The notes under the pieces: generated by a model
Seen by the model: the letters and a program-made list of their open reading frames with translations, nothing else
The model's database searches: none
What the model was told of the DNA's origin: nothing
From: Ptiloglossa arizonensis
Lineage: Eukaryota > Arthropoda > Insecta > Hymenoptera > Colletidae
Length of the DNA: 64,000 bases
Direction of reading: 5' to 3'
Assembly: GCF_051014685.1 (NCBI RefSeq)
Contig: NW_027479304.1
Span: 62,001-126,000, forward strand
Made by a program: the position numbers and the translations under genes
Shown here: positions 36,398-49,640 of the stretch, piece by piece
Numbering within the stretch: position 1 is the stretch's first letter
Layout of the letters: every line of letters begins with the position of its first letter

Positions 36398-39300
36398 TGC
36401 AACAGAAATTTTGCGGATTGGTCAATCCGTTCGCGAGATATGGCAGTTTGGAGGTAAGAAACGCTTGAGAAACTCAAAATTTTCGCAGTTCTGATGCTCG
36501 ACACGAATAACTAGAACGGCCTAGGGGAAAAGTGCGCATACCGTTGTAATCGGGCGAGTTTCTACTTTCAGATGCAACAGAAATTTTGCGGATTGGTCAA
36601 TCCGTTCGCGAGATATGGCAGTTTGGAGGTAAGAAACGCTTGAGAAACTCAAAATTTTCGCAGTTCTGATGCTCGAAACGAATAACTAGAACCGCCTAGG
36701 GGAAAAGTGCGCATACCGTTGTAATCGGGCGAGTTTCTACTTTCAGATGCAACAGAAATTTTGCGGATTGATCAATCCGTTCGCGAGATATGGCAGTTTG
36801 GAGATAAGAAACGCTTGAGAAACTCAAAATTATCGCAGTTGTGATGCTCGACACGAATAACTAGAACGGCCTAGGGGAAAAGTGCGAACACCGTTGTGAT
36901 CGGGCGAGTTTCTACTTTCAGATGCAACAGAAATTTTGCGAATTGGTCAATCCGTTCGCGAGATATGGCAGTTTGGATTTAAGAAACGCTTGAAAACCTC
37001 AAAATTTTCACATTTCTGATGCTCGAAACGAATAACTAGAACCGCCTAGGGGAAAAGTGCGCATACCGATGTAATCGGGCGAGTTTCTACTTTCAGATGC
37101 AACAGAAATTTTGCGGATTGATCAATCCGTTCGCGAGATATGGCAGTTTGGAGATAAGAAACGCTTGAGAAACTCAAAATTTTCGCAGTTCTGGTGCACG
37201 AAACGATTGACTAGAACGGCCTAGGGGCAAAGTGCGCATACCGTTGTAATCGGGCGAGTTTCTACTTTGAGATGCAACAGAAATTTTGCGGATTGGTCGA
37301 TCCGTTCGCGAGATGTGGCAGTTTGGATGTAAGAAACGCTTGAGAAACTCAAAATTTTAGCAGTTCTGATGCTCGAAACGAATAACTAGAACGGCCTAGG
37401 GGAGAAGTACGCATACCGTTGTAATCGGGCGAGTTTCTACTTTCAGATGCAACAGAAATTTTGCGGATTGGTCATTCCGTTCCCGAGATATGGCAGTTTG
37501 GAGGTAAAAAACGCTTGAGAAACTCAAAATTTTCGCATTTCTGATGCTCGAAACGAATAACTAGAACCGCCTAGGGGAAAAGTGCGCATACCGTTGTAAT
37601 CGGGCGAGTTTCTACTTTCAGAAGCAACAGAAATTTTGCGGATTGGTCAATCCGTTCCCGAGATATGGCAGTTTGAAGGTAAGAAACGCTTGAGAAACTC
37701 AAAATTTTCGCAGTTCTGATGCTCGAAACGAATAACTAGAACCGCCTAGTGGAAAAGTGCGCATGCCGTTCTAATCGGGCGAGTTTCTACTTTCAGATGC
37801 AACAGAAATTTTGCGGATTGATCAATCCGTTCGCGAGATATGGCAGTTTGGAGATAAGAAACGCTTGAGACACTCAAAATTTTCGCAGTTGTGATGCTCG
37901 ACACGAATAACTAGAACGGCCTAGGGGAAAAGTGCGCATACCGTTGTAATCGGGCGAGTTTCTACTTTCAGATACAACAGAAATTTTGCGGATTGGTAAA
38001 TCCGTTCGCGAGATATGGCAGTTTGGAGGGAAGAAACGCTTGAGAAACTCAAAATTTTCGCAGTTCTGATGCTCGACACGAATAACTAGAACGGCCTAGG
38101 GGAAAAGTGCGCATACCGTTGTAATCGGGCGAGTTTCTACTTTAAGATGCAGCAGAAATTTTGCGGATTGGTTAATCCGTTCGTGAGATATGGCAGTTTG
38201 GAGGTAAGAAACGCTTGAGAAACTCAAAATTTTCGCAGTTCTGATGCTCGAAACGACTAACTGGAACGGCCTAGGGGAAAACTACACCTACCGTTGTAAT
38301 CGGGCGAGTTTCTACTTTCAGATGGCACAGAAATTTTGCGGATTGATGAATCCGTTCGCGAGATGTGGCAGTTTGGTGATAAGAAACGCTTGAGAAACTC
38401 AAAATTTTCGCAGTTCTGATGCTCGAAACGAATAACTAGAACGGCCTAGGGGAAAAGTGCGCATACCGTTGTAATCGGGCGAGTTTCTACTTTCAGATGC
38501 AACAGAAATTTTGCGAATTGGTCAATCCGTTCGCGAGATATGGCAGTTTGGATTTAAGAAACGCTTGAAAACCTCAAAATTTTCACATTTCTGATGCTCG
38601 AAACGAATAACTAGAACCGCCTAGGGGAAAAGTGCGCATACCGTTGTAATCGGGCGAGTTTCTACTTTCAGATGCAACAGAAATTTTGCGGATTGATCAA
38701 TCCGTTCGCGAGATATGGCAGTTTGGAGATAAGAAACGCTTGAGAAACTCAAAATTTTCGCAGTTGTGATGCTCGACACGAATAACTAGAACGGCCTAGG
38801 GGAAAAGTGCGCATACCGTTGTAATCGGGCGAGTTTCTACTTTCAGATACAACAGAAATTTTGCGGATTGGTCAATCCGTTCGCGAGATATGGCAGTTTG
38901 GATGTAAGAAACGCTTGAGAAACTCAAAATTTTCGCAGTTCTGATGCACGACACGAATAACTAGAACGGCCAAGGGGAAAAGTGCGCATACCGTTGTAAT
39001 CGGGCGAGTTTCTACTTTAAGATGCAACAGAAATTTTGCGGATTGGTCAATCCGTTCGCGAGATATGGCAGTTTGGAGATAAGAAACGCTTGAGAAAATC
39101 AAAATTTTCGCAGTTGTGATGCTCGACACGAATAACTAGAACGGCCTAGGGGAAAAGTGCGCATAGCGTTGTAATCGGGCGAGTTTCTACTTTCAGATAC
39201 AACAGAAATTTTGCGGATTGGTCAATCCTTTCGCGAGATATGGCAGTTTGGAGATAAGAAACGCTTGAGAAACTCAAAATTTTCGCAGTTCTGATGCTCG

Positions 39301-41234
39301 ACACGTTAACTAGAACGGCCTAGGGGAAAAGTGCGCATACCGTTGTAATCGGGCGAGTTTCTACTTTCAGATGCAACAGAAATTTTGCGGATTGGTCAAT
39401 CCGTTCGCGAGATATGGCAGTTTGGAGGTAAGAAACGCTTGGGAAACTCAAAATTTTCGCAGTTCTGATGCTCGAAACGAATAACTAGAGCCGCCTAGGG
39501 GAAAAGTGCGCATACCGTTGTAATCGGGCGAGTTTCTACTTTCAGATGCAACAGAAATTTTGCGGATTGATCAATCCGTTCGCGAGATATGGCAGTTTGG
39601 AGGTAAGAAACGCTTGAGAAACTCAAAATTTTCGCAGTTCTGATGCTCGAAACGAATAACTAGAACCGCCTAGGGGAAAAGTGCGCATACCGTTGTAATC
39701 GGGCGAGTTTCTACTTTCAGATGCAACAGAAATTTTGCGGATTGATCAATCCGTTCGCGAGATATGGCAGTTTGGAGATAAGAAACGCTTGAGAAACTCA
39801 AAATTTTCGCAGTTCTGATGCTCGACACGAATAACTAGAACGGCCTAGGGGAAAAGTGCGCATACCGTTGTAATCGGGCGAGTTTCTACTTTCAGATGCA
39901 ACAGAAATTTTGCGAATTGGTCAATCCGTTCGCGAGATATGGCAGTTTGGATGTAAGAAACGCTTGAGAAACTCAAAATTTTCGCAGTTCTGATGCTCGA
40001 CACGAATAACTAGAACGGCCTAGGGGAAAAGTGCGCATACCGTTGTAATCGGGCGAGTTTCTACTTTAAGATGCAACAGAAATTTTGCGGATTGGTCAAT
40101 CCGTTCGTGAGATATGGCAGTTTGGAGGTAAGAAACGCTTGAGAAACTCAAAATTTTCGCAGTTCTGATGCTCGAAACGATTAACTAGAACCGCCTAGGG
40201 GAAAAGTGCGCATACCGTTGTAATCGGGCGAGTTTCTACTTTCAGATGCAACAGAAATTTTGCGGATTGATCAATCCGTTCGCGAGATATGGCAGTTTGG
40301 AGGTAAGAAACGCTTGAGAAACTCAAAATTTTCGCAGTTCTGATGCTCGAAACGAATAACTAGAACCGCCTAGGGGAAAAGTGCGCATACCGTTGTAATC
40401 GGGCGAGTTTCTACTTTCAGATGCAACAGAAATTTTGCGGATTGATCAATCCGTTCGCGAGATATGGCAGTTTGGAGATAAGAAACGCTTGAGAAACTCA
40501 AAATTTTCGCAGTTCTGATGCTCGACACGAATAACTAGAACGGCCTAGGGGAAAAGTGCGCATACCGTTGTAATCGGGCGAGTTTCTACTTTCAGATGCA
40601 ACAGAAATTTTGCGGATTGGTCAATCCGTTCGCGAGATATGGCAGTTTGGAGGTAAGAAACGCTTGGGAAACTCAAAATTTTCGCAGTTCTGATGCTCGA
40701 AACGAATAACTAGAGCCGCCTAGGGGAAAAGTGCGCATACCGTTGTAATCGGGCGAGTTTCTACTTTCAGATGCAACAGAAATTTTGCGGATTGATCAAT
40801 CCGTTCGCGAGATATGGCAGTTTGGAGGTAAGAAACGCTTGAGAAACTCAAAATTTTCGCAGTTCTGATGCTCGAAACGAATAACTAGAACCGCCTAGGG
40901 GAAAAGTGCGCATACCGTTGTAATCGGGCGAGTTTCTACTTTCAGATGCAACAGAAATTTTGCGGATTGATCAATCCGTTCGCGAGATATGGCAGTTTGG
41001 AGATAAGAAACGCTTGAGAAACTCAAAATTTTCGCAGTTGTGATGCTCGACACGAATAACTAGAACGGCCTAGGGGAAAAGTGCGCATACCGTTGTAATC
41101 GGGCGAGTTTCTACTTTCAGATACAACAGAAATTTTGCGGATTGGTCAATCCGTTCGCGAGATATGGCAGTTTGGATGTAAGAAACGCTTGAGAAACTCA
41201 AAATTTTCGCAGTTCTGATGCTCGACACGTTAAC
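33707..41234 (+). repeat. Second cluster of 174-bp GTTAAC monomers
   Basis: Four further GTTAAC monomers lie at 33707, 35631, 39305 and 41229. They form two pairs exactly 5598 bp apart, as expected from duplication of the 32-monomer block. None occurs between 8.5 and 33.7 kb or after 41.3 kb. Confidence 0.9.
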
Positions 41235-42018
41235 TAGAACGGCCTAGGGGAAAAGTGCGCATACCGTTGTAATCGGGCGAGTTTCTACTTTCAGATGCAA
41301 CAGAAATTTTGCGGATTGGTCAATCCGTTCGCGAGATATGGCAGTTTGGAGGTAAGAAACGCTTGGGAAACTCAAAATTTTCGCAGTTCTGATGCTCGAA
41401 ACGAATAACTAGAGCCGCCTAGGGAAAAAGTGCGCATACCGTTGTAATCGGGCGAGTTTCTACTTTCAGATGCAACAGAAATTTTGCGGATTGATCAATC
41501 CGTTCGCGAGATATGGCAGTTTGGAGGTAAGAAACGCTTGAGAAACTCAAAATTTTCGCAGTTCTGATGCTCGAAACGAATAACTAGAACCGCCTAGGGG
41601 AAAAGTGCGCATACCGTTGTAATCGGGCGAGTTTCTACTTTCAGATGCAACAGAAATTTTGCGGATTGATCAATCCGTTCGCGAGATATGGCAGTTTGGA
41701 GATAAGAAACGCTTGAGAAACTCAAAATTTTCGCAGTTCTGATGCTCGACACGAATAACTAGAACGGCCTAGGGGAAAAGTGCGCATACCGTTGTAATCG
41801 GGCGAGTTTCTACTTTCAGATGCAACAGAAATTTTGCGAATTGGTCAATCCGTTCGCGAGATATGGCAGTTTGGATGTAAGAAACGCTTGAGAAACTCAA
41901 AATTTTCGCAGTTCTGATGCTCGACACGAATAACTAGAACGGCCTAGGGGAAAAGTGCGCATACCGTTGTAATCGGGCGAGGTTCTACTTTAAGATGCAA
42001 CAGAAATTTTGCGGATTG
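36398..42018 (+). repeat. 32-monomer higher-order block, copy 2
   Basis: It abuts copy 1 and matches it at offset 5598 to about 42018. The only differences I found were 'tttgaagg' for 'tttggagg' (37676) and 'cgaggttc' for 'cgagtttc' near 41980. Identity is therefore above 99.9%. The match stops where 'cgcgag' becomes 'cgtgag' (near 42031), just after one full period, so this is a simple two-copy tandem duplication. Confidence 0.92.
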
Positions 42019-43485
42019 GTCAATCCGTTCGTGAGATATGGCAGTTTGGAGGTAAGAAACGCTTGAGAAACTCAAAATTTTCGCAGTTCTGATGCTCGAA
42101 ACGAATAACTAGAACCGCCTAGTGGAGAAGTTCGCATACCGTTGTAATCGGGCGAGTTTCTACTTTCAGATGCAACAGAAATTTTGCGGATTGATCAATC
42201 CGTTCGCGAGATATGGCAGTTTGGAGATAAGAAACGCTTGAGAAACTCAAAATCTTCGCAGTTGTGATGCTCGACACGAATAACTAGAACGGCCTAGGGG
42301 AAAAGTGCGCATACCGTTGTAATCGGGCGAGTTTCTACTTTCAGATGGCACAGAAATTTTGCGGATTGATGAATCCGTTCGCGAGATGTGGCAGTTTGGT
42401 GATAAGAAACGCTTGAGAAACTCAAAATTTTCGCAGTTCTGATGCTCGAAACGAATAACTAGAACGGCCTAGGGGAAAAGTGCGCATACCGTTGTAATCG
42501 GGCGAGTTTCTACTTTCAGATGCAACAGAAATTTTGCGAATTGGTCAATCCGTTCGCGAGATATGGCAGTTTGGATTTAAGAAACGCTTGAAAACCTCAA
42601 AATTTTCACATTTCTGATGCTCGAAACGATTAACTAGAACCGCCTAGGGGAAAAGTGCGCATACCGTTGTAATCGGGCGAGTTTCTACTTTCAGATGCAA
42701 CAGAAATTTTGCGGATTGATCAATCCGTTCGCGAGATATGGCAGTTTGGAGATAAGAAACGCTTGAGAAACTCAAAATTTTCGCAGTTGTGATGCTCGAC
42801 ACGAATAACTAGAACGGCCTAGGGGAAAAGTGCGCATACCGTTGTAATCGGGCGAGTTTCTACTTTCAGATACAACAGAAATTTTGCGGATTGGTCAATC
42901 CGTTCGCGAGATATGGCAGTTTGGATGTAAGAAACGCTTGAGAAACTCAAAATTTTCGCAGTTCTGATGCTCGACACGAATAACTAGAACGGCCAAGGGG
43001 AAAAGTGCGCATACCGTTGTAATCGGGCGAGTTTCTACTTTAAGATGCAACAGAAATTTTGCGGATTGGTCAATCCGTTCGTGAGATATGGCAGTTTGCA
43101 GGTAAGAAACGCTTGAGAAACTCAAAATTTTCGCAGTTCTGATGCTCGAAACGAATAACTAGAACCGCCTAGGGGAAAAGTGCGCATACCGTTGTAATCG
43201 GGCGAGATTCTACTTTCAGATGCAACAGAAATTTTGCGGATTGATCAATCCGTTCGCGAGATATGGCAGTTTGGAGATAAGAAACGCTTGAGAAACTCAA
43301 AATTTTCGCAGTTCTGATGCTCGACACGAATAACTAGAACGGCCTAGGGGAAAAGTGCGCATACCGTTGTAATCGGGAGAGTTTCTACTTTCAGATGCAA
43401 CAGAAATTTTGCGGATTGGTCAATCCGTTCGCGAGATATGGCAGTTTGGAGGTAAGAAACGCTTGAGAAACTCAAAATTTTCGCT
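42019..43485 (+). repeat. Monomer run in the ancestral order Y-T-Z onward
   Basis: After a 'cctagtggagaagttcgc' monomer, the run is Y ('agatggcac', 'gatgaatcc'), T (with private 'cgattaac'), a 'gttgtgatg' monomer, 'gatgtaag/ggccaagg', 'tttaag/cgtgag' (private 'tttgcaggtaag' near 43098), 'cgagattcta' and 'cgggagag'. It corresponds to 29.9-30.8 kb except that the T monomer is absent there. Confidence 0.8.
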
Positions 43486-44885
43486 GTTCTGATGCTCGAC
43501 ACGAATAACTACAACGGCCTAGGGGAAAAGTGCGCATACCGTTGTAATCGGGCGAGTTTCTACTTTCAGATGCAACAGAAATTTTGCGGATTGGTCAATC
43601 CGTTCGCGAGATACGGCAGTTTGGAGGTAAGAAACGCTTGAGAAACTCAAAATTTTCGCAGTTCTGATGCTCGAAACGAATAACTAGAACCGCCTAGGGG
43701 AAAAGTGCGCATACCGTTGTAATCGGGCGAGTTTCTACTTTCAGATGCAACAGAAATTTTGCGGATTGATCAATCCGTTCGCGAGATATGGCAGTTTGGA
43801 GATAAGAAACGCTTGAGAAACTCAAAATTTTCGCAGTTGTGATGCTCGACACGAATAACTAGAACGGCCTAGGGGAAAAGTGCGAACACCGTTGTGATCG
43901 GGCGAGTTTCTACTTTCAGATGCAACAGAAATTTTGCGAATTGGTCAATCCGTTCGCGAGATATGGCAGTTTGGATTTAAGAAACGCTTGAAAACCTCAA
44001 AATTTTCACATTTCTGATGCTCGAAACGAATAACTAGAACCGCCTAGGGGAAAAGTGCGCATACCGATGTAATCGGGCGAGTTTCTACTTTCAGATGCAA
44101 CAGAAATTTTGCGGATTGATCAATCCGTTCGCGAGATATGGCAGTTTGGAGATAAGAAACGCTTGAGAAACTCAAAATTTTCGCAGTTCTGGTGCACGAA
44201 ACGATTGACTAGAACGGCCTAGGGGCAAAGTGCGCATACCGTTGTAATCGGGCGAGTTTCTACTTTGAGATGCAACAGAAATTTTGCGGATTGGTCGATC
44301 CGTTCGCGAGATGTGGCAGTTTGGATGTAAGAAACGCTTGAGAAACTCAAAATTTTAGCAGTTCTGATGCTCGAAACGAATAACTAGAACGGCCTAGGGG
44401 AGAAGTACGCATACCGTTGTAATCGGGCGAGTTTCTACTTTCAGATGCAACAGAAATTTTGCGGATTGGTCAATCCGTTCGCGAGATATGGCAGTTTGGA
44501 GATAAGAAACGCTTGAGACACTCAAAATTTTCGCAGTTGTGATGCTCGACACGAATAACTAGAACGGCCTAGGGGAAAAGTGCGCATACCGTTGTAATCG
44601 GGCGAGTTTCTACTTTCAGATGCAACAGAAATTTTGCGGATTGATCAATCCGTTCGCGAGATATGGCAGTTTGGAGATAAGAAACGCTTGAGAAACTCAA
44701 AATCTTCGCAGTTGTGATGCTCGACACGAATAACTAGAACGGCCTAGGGGAAAAGTGCGCATACCGTTGTAATCGGGCGAGTTTCTACTTTCAGATACAA
44801 CAGAAATTTTGTGGATTGGTCAATCCGTTCGCGAGATATGGTAGTTTGGAGGTAAGAAACGCTTGAGAAACTCAAAATTTTCGCA
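43486..44885 (+). repeat. Eight-monomer block, copy 1 (1400 bp)
   Basis: It contains 'gaataactacaacgg', 'gagatacggc', 'gcgaacaccgttgtg', T, V, W, 'gagacactc' and 'aatcttcgcag' monomers. 'tgcgaacacc' lies at 43881 and, in copy 2, at 45281. It is related to 31.0-31.9 kb but rearranged. Confidence 0.9.
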
Positions 44886-46310
44886 GTTCTGATGCTCGAC
44901 ACGAATAACTACAACGGCCTAGGGGAAAAGTGCGCATACCGTTGTAATCGGGCGAGTTTCTACTTTCAGATGCAACAGAAATTTTGCGGATTGGTCAATC
45001 CGTTCGCGAGATACGGCAGTTTGGAGGTAAGAAACGCTTGAGAAACTCAAAATTTTCGCAGTTCTGATGCTCGAAACGAATAACTAGAACCGCCTAGGGG
45101 AAAAGTGCGCATACCGTTGTAATCGGGCGAGTTTCTACTTTCAGATGCAACAGAAATTTTGCGGATTGATCAATCCGTTCGCGAGATATGGCAGTTTGGA
45201 GATAAGAAACGCTTGAGAAACTCAAAATTTTCGCAGTTGTGATGCTCGACACGAATAACTAGAACGGCCTAGGGGAAAAGTGCGAACACCGTTGTGATCG
45301 GGCGAGTTTCTACTTTCAGATGCAACAGAAATTTTGCGAATTGGTCAATCCGTTCGCGAGATATGGCAGTTTGGATTTAAGAAACGCTTGAAAACCTCAA
45401 AATTTTCACATTTCTGATGCTCGAAACGAATAACTAGAACCGCCTAGGGGAAAAGTGCGCATACCGATGTAATCGGGCGAGTTTCTACTTTCAGATGCAA
45501 CAGAAATTTTGCGGATTGATCAATCCGTTCGCGAGATATGGCAGTTTGGAGATAAGAAACGCTTGAGAAACTCAAAATTTTCGCAGTTCTGGTGCACGAA
45601 ACGATTGACTAGAACGGCCTAGGGGCAAAGTGCGCATACCGTTGTAATCGGGCGAGTTTCTACTTTGAGATGCAACAGAAATTTTGCGGATTGGTCGATC
45701 CGTTCGCGAGATGTGGCAGTTTGGATGTAAGAAACGCTTGAGAAACTCAAAATTTTAGCAGTTCTGATGCTCGAAACGAATAACTAGAACGGCCTAGGGG
45801 AGAAGTACGCATACCGTTGTAATCGGGCGAGTTTCTACTTTCAGATGCAACAGAAATTTTGCGGATTGGTCAATCCGTTCGCGAGATATGGCAGTTTGGA
45901 GATAAGAAACGCTTGAGACACTCAAAATTTTCGCAGTTGTGATGCTCGACACGAATAACTAGAACGGCCTAGGGGAAAAGTGCGCATACCGTTGTAATCG
46001 GGCGAGTTTCTACTTTCAGATGCAACAGAAATTTTGCGGATTGATCAATCCGTTCGCGAGATATGGCAGTTTGGAGATAAGAAACGCTTGAGAAACTCAA
46101 AATCTTCGCAGTTGTGATGCTCGACACGAATAACTAGAACGGCCTAGGGGAAAAGTGCGCATACCGTTGTAATCGGGCGAGTTTCTACTTTCAGATACAA
46201 CAGAAATTTTGTGGATTGGTCAATCCGTTCGCGAGATATGGTAGTTTGGAGGTAAGAAACGCTTGAGAAACTCAAAATTTTCGCAGTTCTGATGCTCGAC
46301 ACGAATAACT
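44886..46310 (+). repeat. Eight-monomer block, copy 2 (1400 bp)
   Basis: It abuts copy 1 with no difference that I could see until about 46311, where 'actacaacgg' becomes 'actagaacgg' and the next monomer is T'. The upstream limit is set by 'tcgctgttc' (43484) versus 'tcgcagttc'. Confidence 0.9.
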
Positions 46311-48514
46311 AGAACGGCCTAGGGGAAAAGTGCGCATACCGTTGTAATCGGGCGAGTTTCTACTTTCAGATGCAACAGAAATTTTGCGGATTGGTCAATC
46401 CGTTCGCGAGATATGGCCGTTTGGATTTAAGAAACGCTTGAAAACCTCAAAATTTTCACATTTCTGATGCTGGAAACGAATAACTAGAACCGCCTAGGGG
46501 AAAAGTGGGCATACCGTTGTAATCGGGCGAGTTTCTACTTTCAGATGCAACAGAAATTTTGCGGATTAGTCAATCCGTTCGCGAGATATGGCAGTTTGGA
46601 GGTAAGAAACGCTTGAGAAACTCAAAATTTTCGCAGTTCTGATGCTCGAAACGAATAACAAGAACGGCCTAGGGGAGAAGTACGCATACCGTTGTAATCG
46701 GGCGAGATTCTACTTTCAGATGCAACAGAAATTATGCGGATTGGTCAATCCGTTCGCGGGATATGGCAGTTTGGAGGTAAGAAACGCTTGAGAAACTCAA
46801 AATTTTCGCAGTTCTGATGCTCGAAACGACTAACTGGAACGGCCTAGGGGAAAACTACACCTACCGTTGTAATCGGGCGAGTTTCTACTTTCAGATGGCA
46901 CAGAAATTTTGCGGATTGATGAATCCGTTCGCGAGATGTGGCAGTTTGGTGATAAGAAACGCTTGAGAAACTCAAAATTTTCGCAGTTCTGATGCTCGAA
47001 ACGAATAACTAGAACGGCCTAGGGGAAAAGTGCGCATACCGTTGTAATCGGGCGAGTTTCTACTTTCAGATGCAACAGAAATTTTGCGGATTGGTCAATC
47101 CGTTCGTGAGATATGGCAGTTTGGAGGTAAGAAACGCTTGAGAAACTCAAAATTTTCGCAGTTCTGATGCTCGACACGAATAACTAGAACGGCCAAGGGG
47201 AAAAGTGCGCATACCGTTGTAATCGGGCGAGTTTCTACTTTAAGATGCAACAGAAATTTTGCGGATAGGTCAATCCGTTCGTGAGATATGGCAGTTTGGA
47301 GGTAAGAAACGCTTGAGAAACTCAAAATTTTCGCAGTTCTGATGCTCGAAACGAATAACTAGAACCGCCTAGGGGAAAAGTGCGCATACCGTTGTAATCG
47401 GGCGAGATTCTACTTTCAGATGCAACAGAAATTTTGCGGATTGATCAATCCGTTCGCGAGATATGGCAGTTTGGAGATAAGAAACGCTTGAGAAACTCAA
47501 AATTTTCGCAGTTCTGATGCTCGACACGAATAACTAGAACGGCCTAGGGGAAAAGTGCGCATACCGTTGTAATCGGGCGAGTTTCTACTTTCAGATGCAA
47601 CAGAAATTTTGCGGATTGGTCAATCCGTTCGCGAGATATGGCAGTTTGGAGGTAAGAAACGCTTGAGAAACTCAAAATTTTCGCAGTTGTGATGCTCGAC
47701 ACGAATAACTAGAACGGCCTAGGGGAAAAGTGCGAACACCGTTGTGATCGGGCGAGTTTCTACTTTCAGATGCAACAGAAATTTTGCGAATTGGTCAATC
47801 CGTTCGCGAGATATGGCAGTTTGGATTTAAGAAACGCTTGAAAACCTCAAAATTTTCACATTTCTGATGCTCGAAACGAATAACTAGAACCGCCTAGGGG
47901 AAAAGTGCGCATACCGATGTAATCGGGCGAGTTTCTACTTTCAGATGCAACAGAAATTTTGCGGATTGATCAATCCGTTCGCGAGATATGGCAGTTTGGA
48001 GATAAGAAACGCTTGAGAAACTCAAAATTTTCGCAGTTCTGGTGCACGAAACGATTGACTAGAACGGCCTAGGGGCAAAGTGCGCATACCGTTGTAATCG
48101 GGCGAGTTTCTACTTTCAGATGCAACGGAAATTTTGCGGATTGGTGTATCCGTTCGCGAGATGTGGCAGTTTGGATGTAAGAAACGCTTGAGAAACTCAA
48201 AATTTTAGCAGTTCTGATGCTCGAAACGAATAACTAGAACGGCCTAGGGGAGAAGTACGCATACCGTTGTAATCGGGCGAGTTTCTACTTTCAGATGCAA
48301 CAGAAATTTTGCGGATTGGTCATTCCGTTCCCGAGATATGGCAGTTTGGAGGTAAGAAACGCTTGAGAAACTCAAAATTTTCGCATTTCTGATGCTCGAA
48401 ACGAATAACTAGAACCGCCTAGGGGAAAAGTGCGCATACCGTTGTAATCGGGCGAGTTTCTACTTTCAGAAGCAACAGAAATTTTGCGGATTGGTCAATC
48501 CGTTCCCGAGATAT
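46311..48514 (+). repeat. Mosaic of earlier monomer runs
   Basis: T' ('ccgtttggattt', private 'gctggaaac'), the 'ggattagtc' monomer, X and Y at 46.4-47.0 kb match 29.4-30.0 kb. They are followed by 'ggccaagg', 'cgagattcta', 'gcgaacacc', T and V at 47.1-48.1 kb. The W-like monomer after V reads 'caacggaa' and 'ggtgtatcc', a pairing otherwise typical of the right-hand domain. Next come 'ggtcattcc/cccgag' and 'agaagcaac' monomers. Confidence 0.8.
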
Positions 48515-49640
48515 GGCAGTTTGGAGGTAAGAAACGCTTGAGAAACTCAAAATTTTCGCAGTTCTGATGCTCGAAACGAATAACTAGAACCGCCTAGTGG
48601 AAAAGTGCGCATACCGTTCTAATCGGGCGAGTTTCTACTTTCAGATGCAACAGAAATTTTGCGGATTGATCAATCCGTTCGCGAGATATGGCAGTTTGGA
48701 GATAAGAAACGCTTGAGACACTCAAAATTTTCGCAGTTGTGATGCTCGACACGAATAACTAGAACGGCCTAGGTGAAAAGTGCGCATACCGTTGTAATCG
48801 GGCGAGTTTCTACTTTCAGATACAACAGAAATTTTGCGGATTGGTCAATCCGTTCGCGAGATATGGCAGTTTGGAGGTAAGAAACGCTTGAGAAACTCAA
48901 AATTTTCGCAGTTCTGATGCTCGACACGAATAACTAGAACGGCCTAGGGGAAAAGTGCGCATACCGTTGTAATCGGGCGAGTTTCTACTTTAAGATGCAG
49001 CAGAAATTTTGCGGATTGGTTAATCCGTTCGTGAGATATGGCAGTTTGGAGGTAAGAAACGCTTGAGAAACTCAAAATTTTCGCAGTTCTGATGCTCGAA
49101 ACGAATAACTAGAACCGCCTAGTGGAAAAGTGCGCATACCGTTCTAATCGGGCGAGTTTCTACTTTCAGATGCAACAGAAATTTTGCGGATTGATCAATC
49201 CGTTCGCGAGATATGGCAGTTTGGAGATAAGAAACGCTTGAGACACTCAAAATTTTCGCAGTTGTGATGCTCGACACGAATAACTAGAACGGCCTAGGGG
49301 AAAAGTGCGCATACCGTTGTAATCGGGCGAGTTTCTACTTTCAGATACAACAGAAATTTTGCGGATTGGTCAATCCGTTCGCGAGATATGGCAGTTTGGA
49401 GGTAAGAAACGCTTGAGAAACTCAAAATTTTCGCAGTTCTGATTCTCGACACGAATAACTAGAACGGCCTAGGGGAAAAGTGCGCATACCGTTGTAATCG
49501 GGCGAGTTTCTACTTTAAGATGCAGCAGAAATTTTGCGGATTGGTTAATCCGTTCGTGAGATATGGCAGTTTGGAGGTAAGAAACGCTTGAGAAACTCAA
49601 AATTTTCGCAGTTCTGATGCTCGAAACGAATAACTAGAAC
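48515..49640 (+). repeat. Three-monomer (525-bp) tandem duplication
   Basis: The trio 'cctagtgg...gttctaatc', 'gagacactc', and 'gatacaac' then 'gatgcagcag/ggttaatcc' is repeated 525 bp apart ('gttctaatc' near 48616 and 49141). Differences are 'taggtgaaa' near 48774 and 'gattctcg' near 49443. Confidence 0.88.

Noticed and set aside
30800..42018. Reading the 5598-bp block as a mobile element or amplicon with its own ends.
   Set aside because: The boundaries fall inside ordinary monomers in register. There are no terminal repeats, target duplications or coding content.
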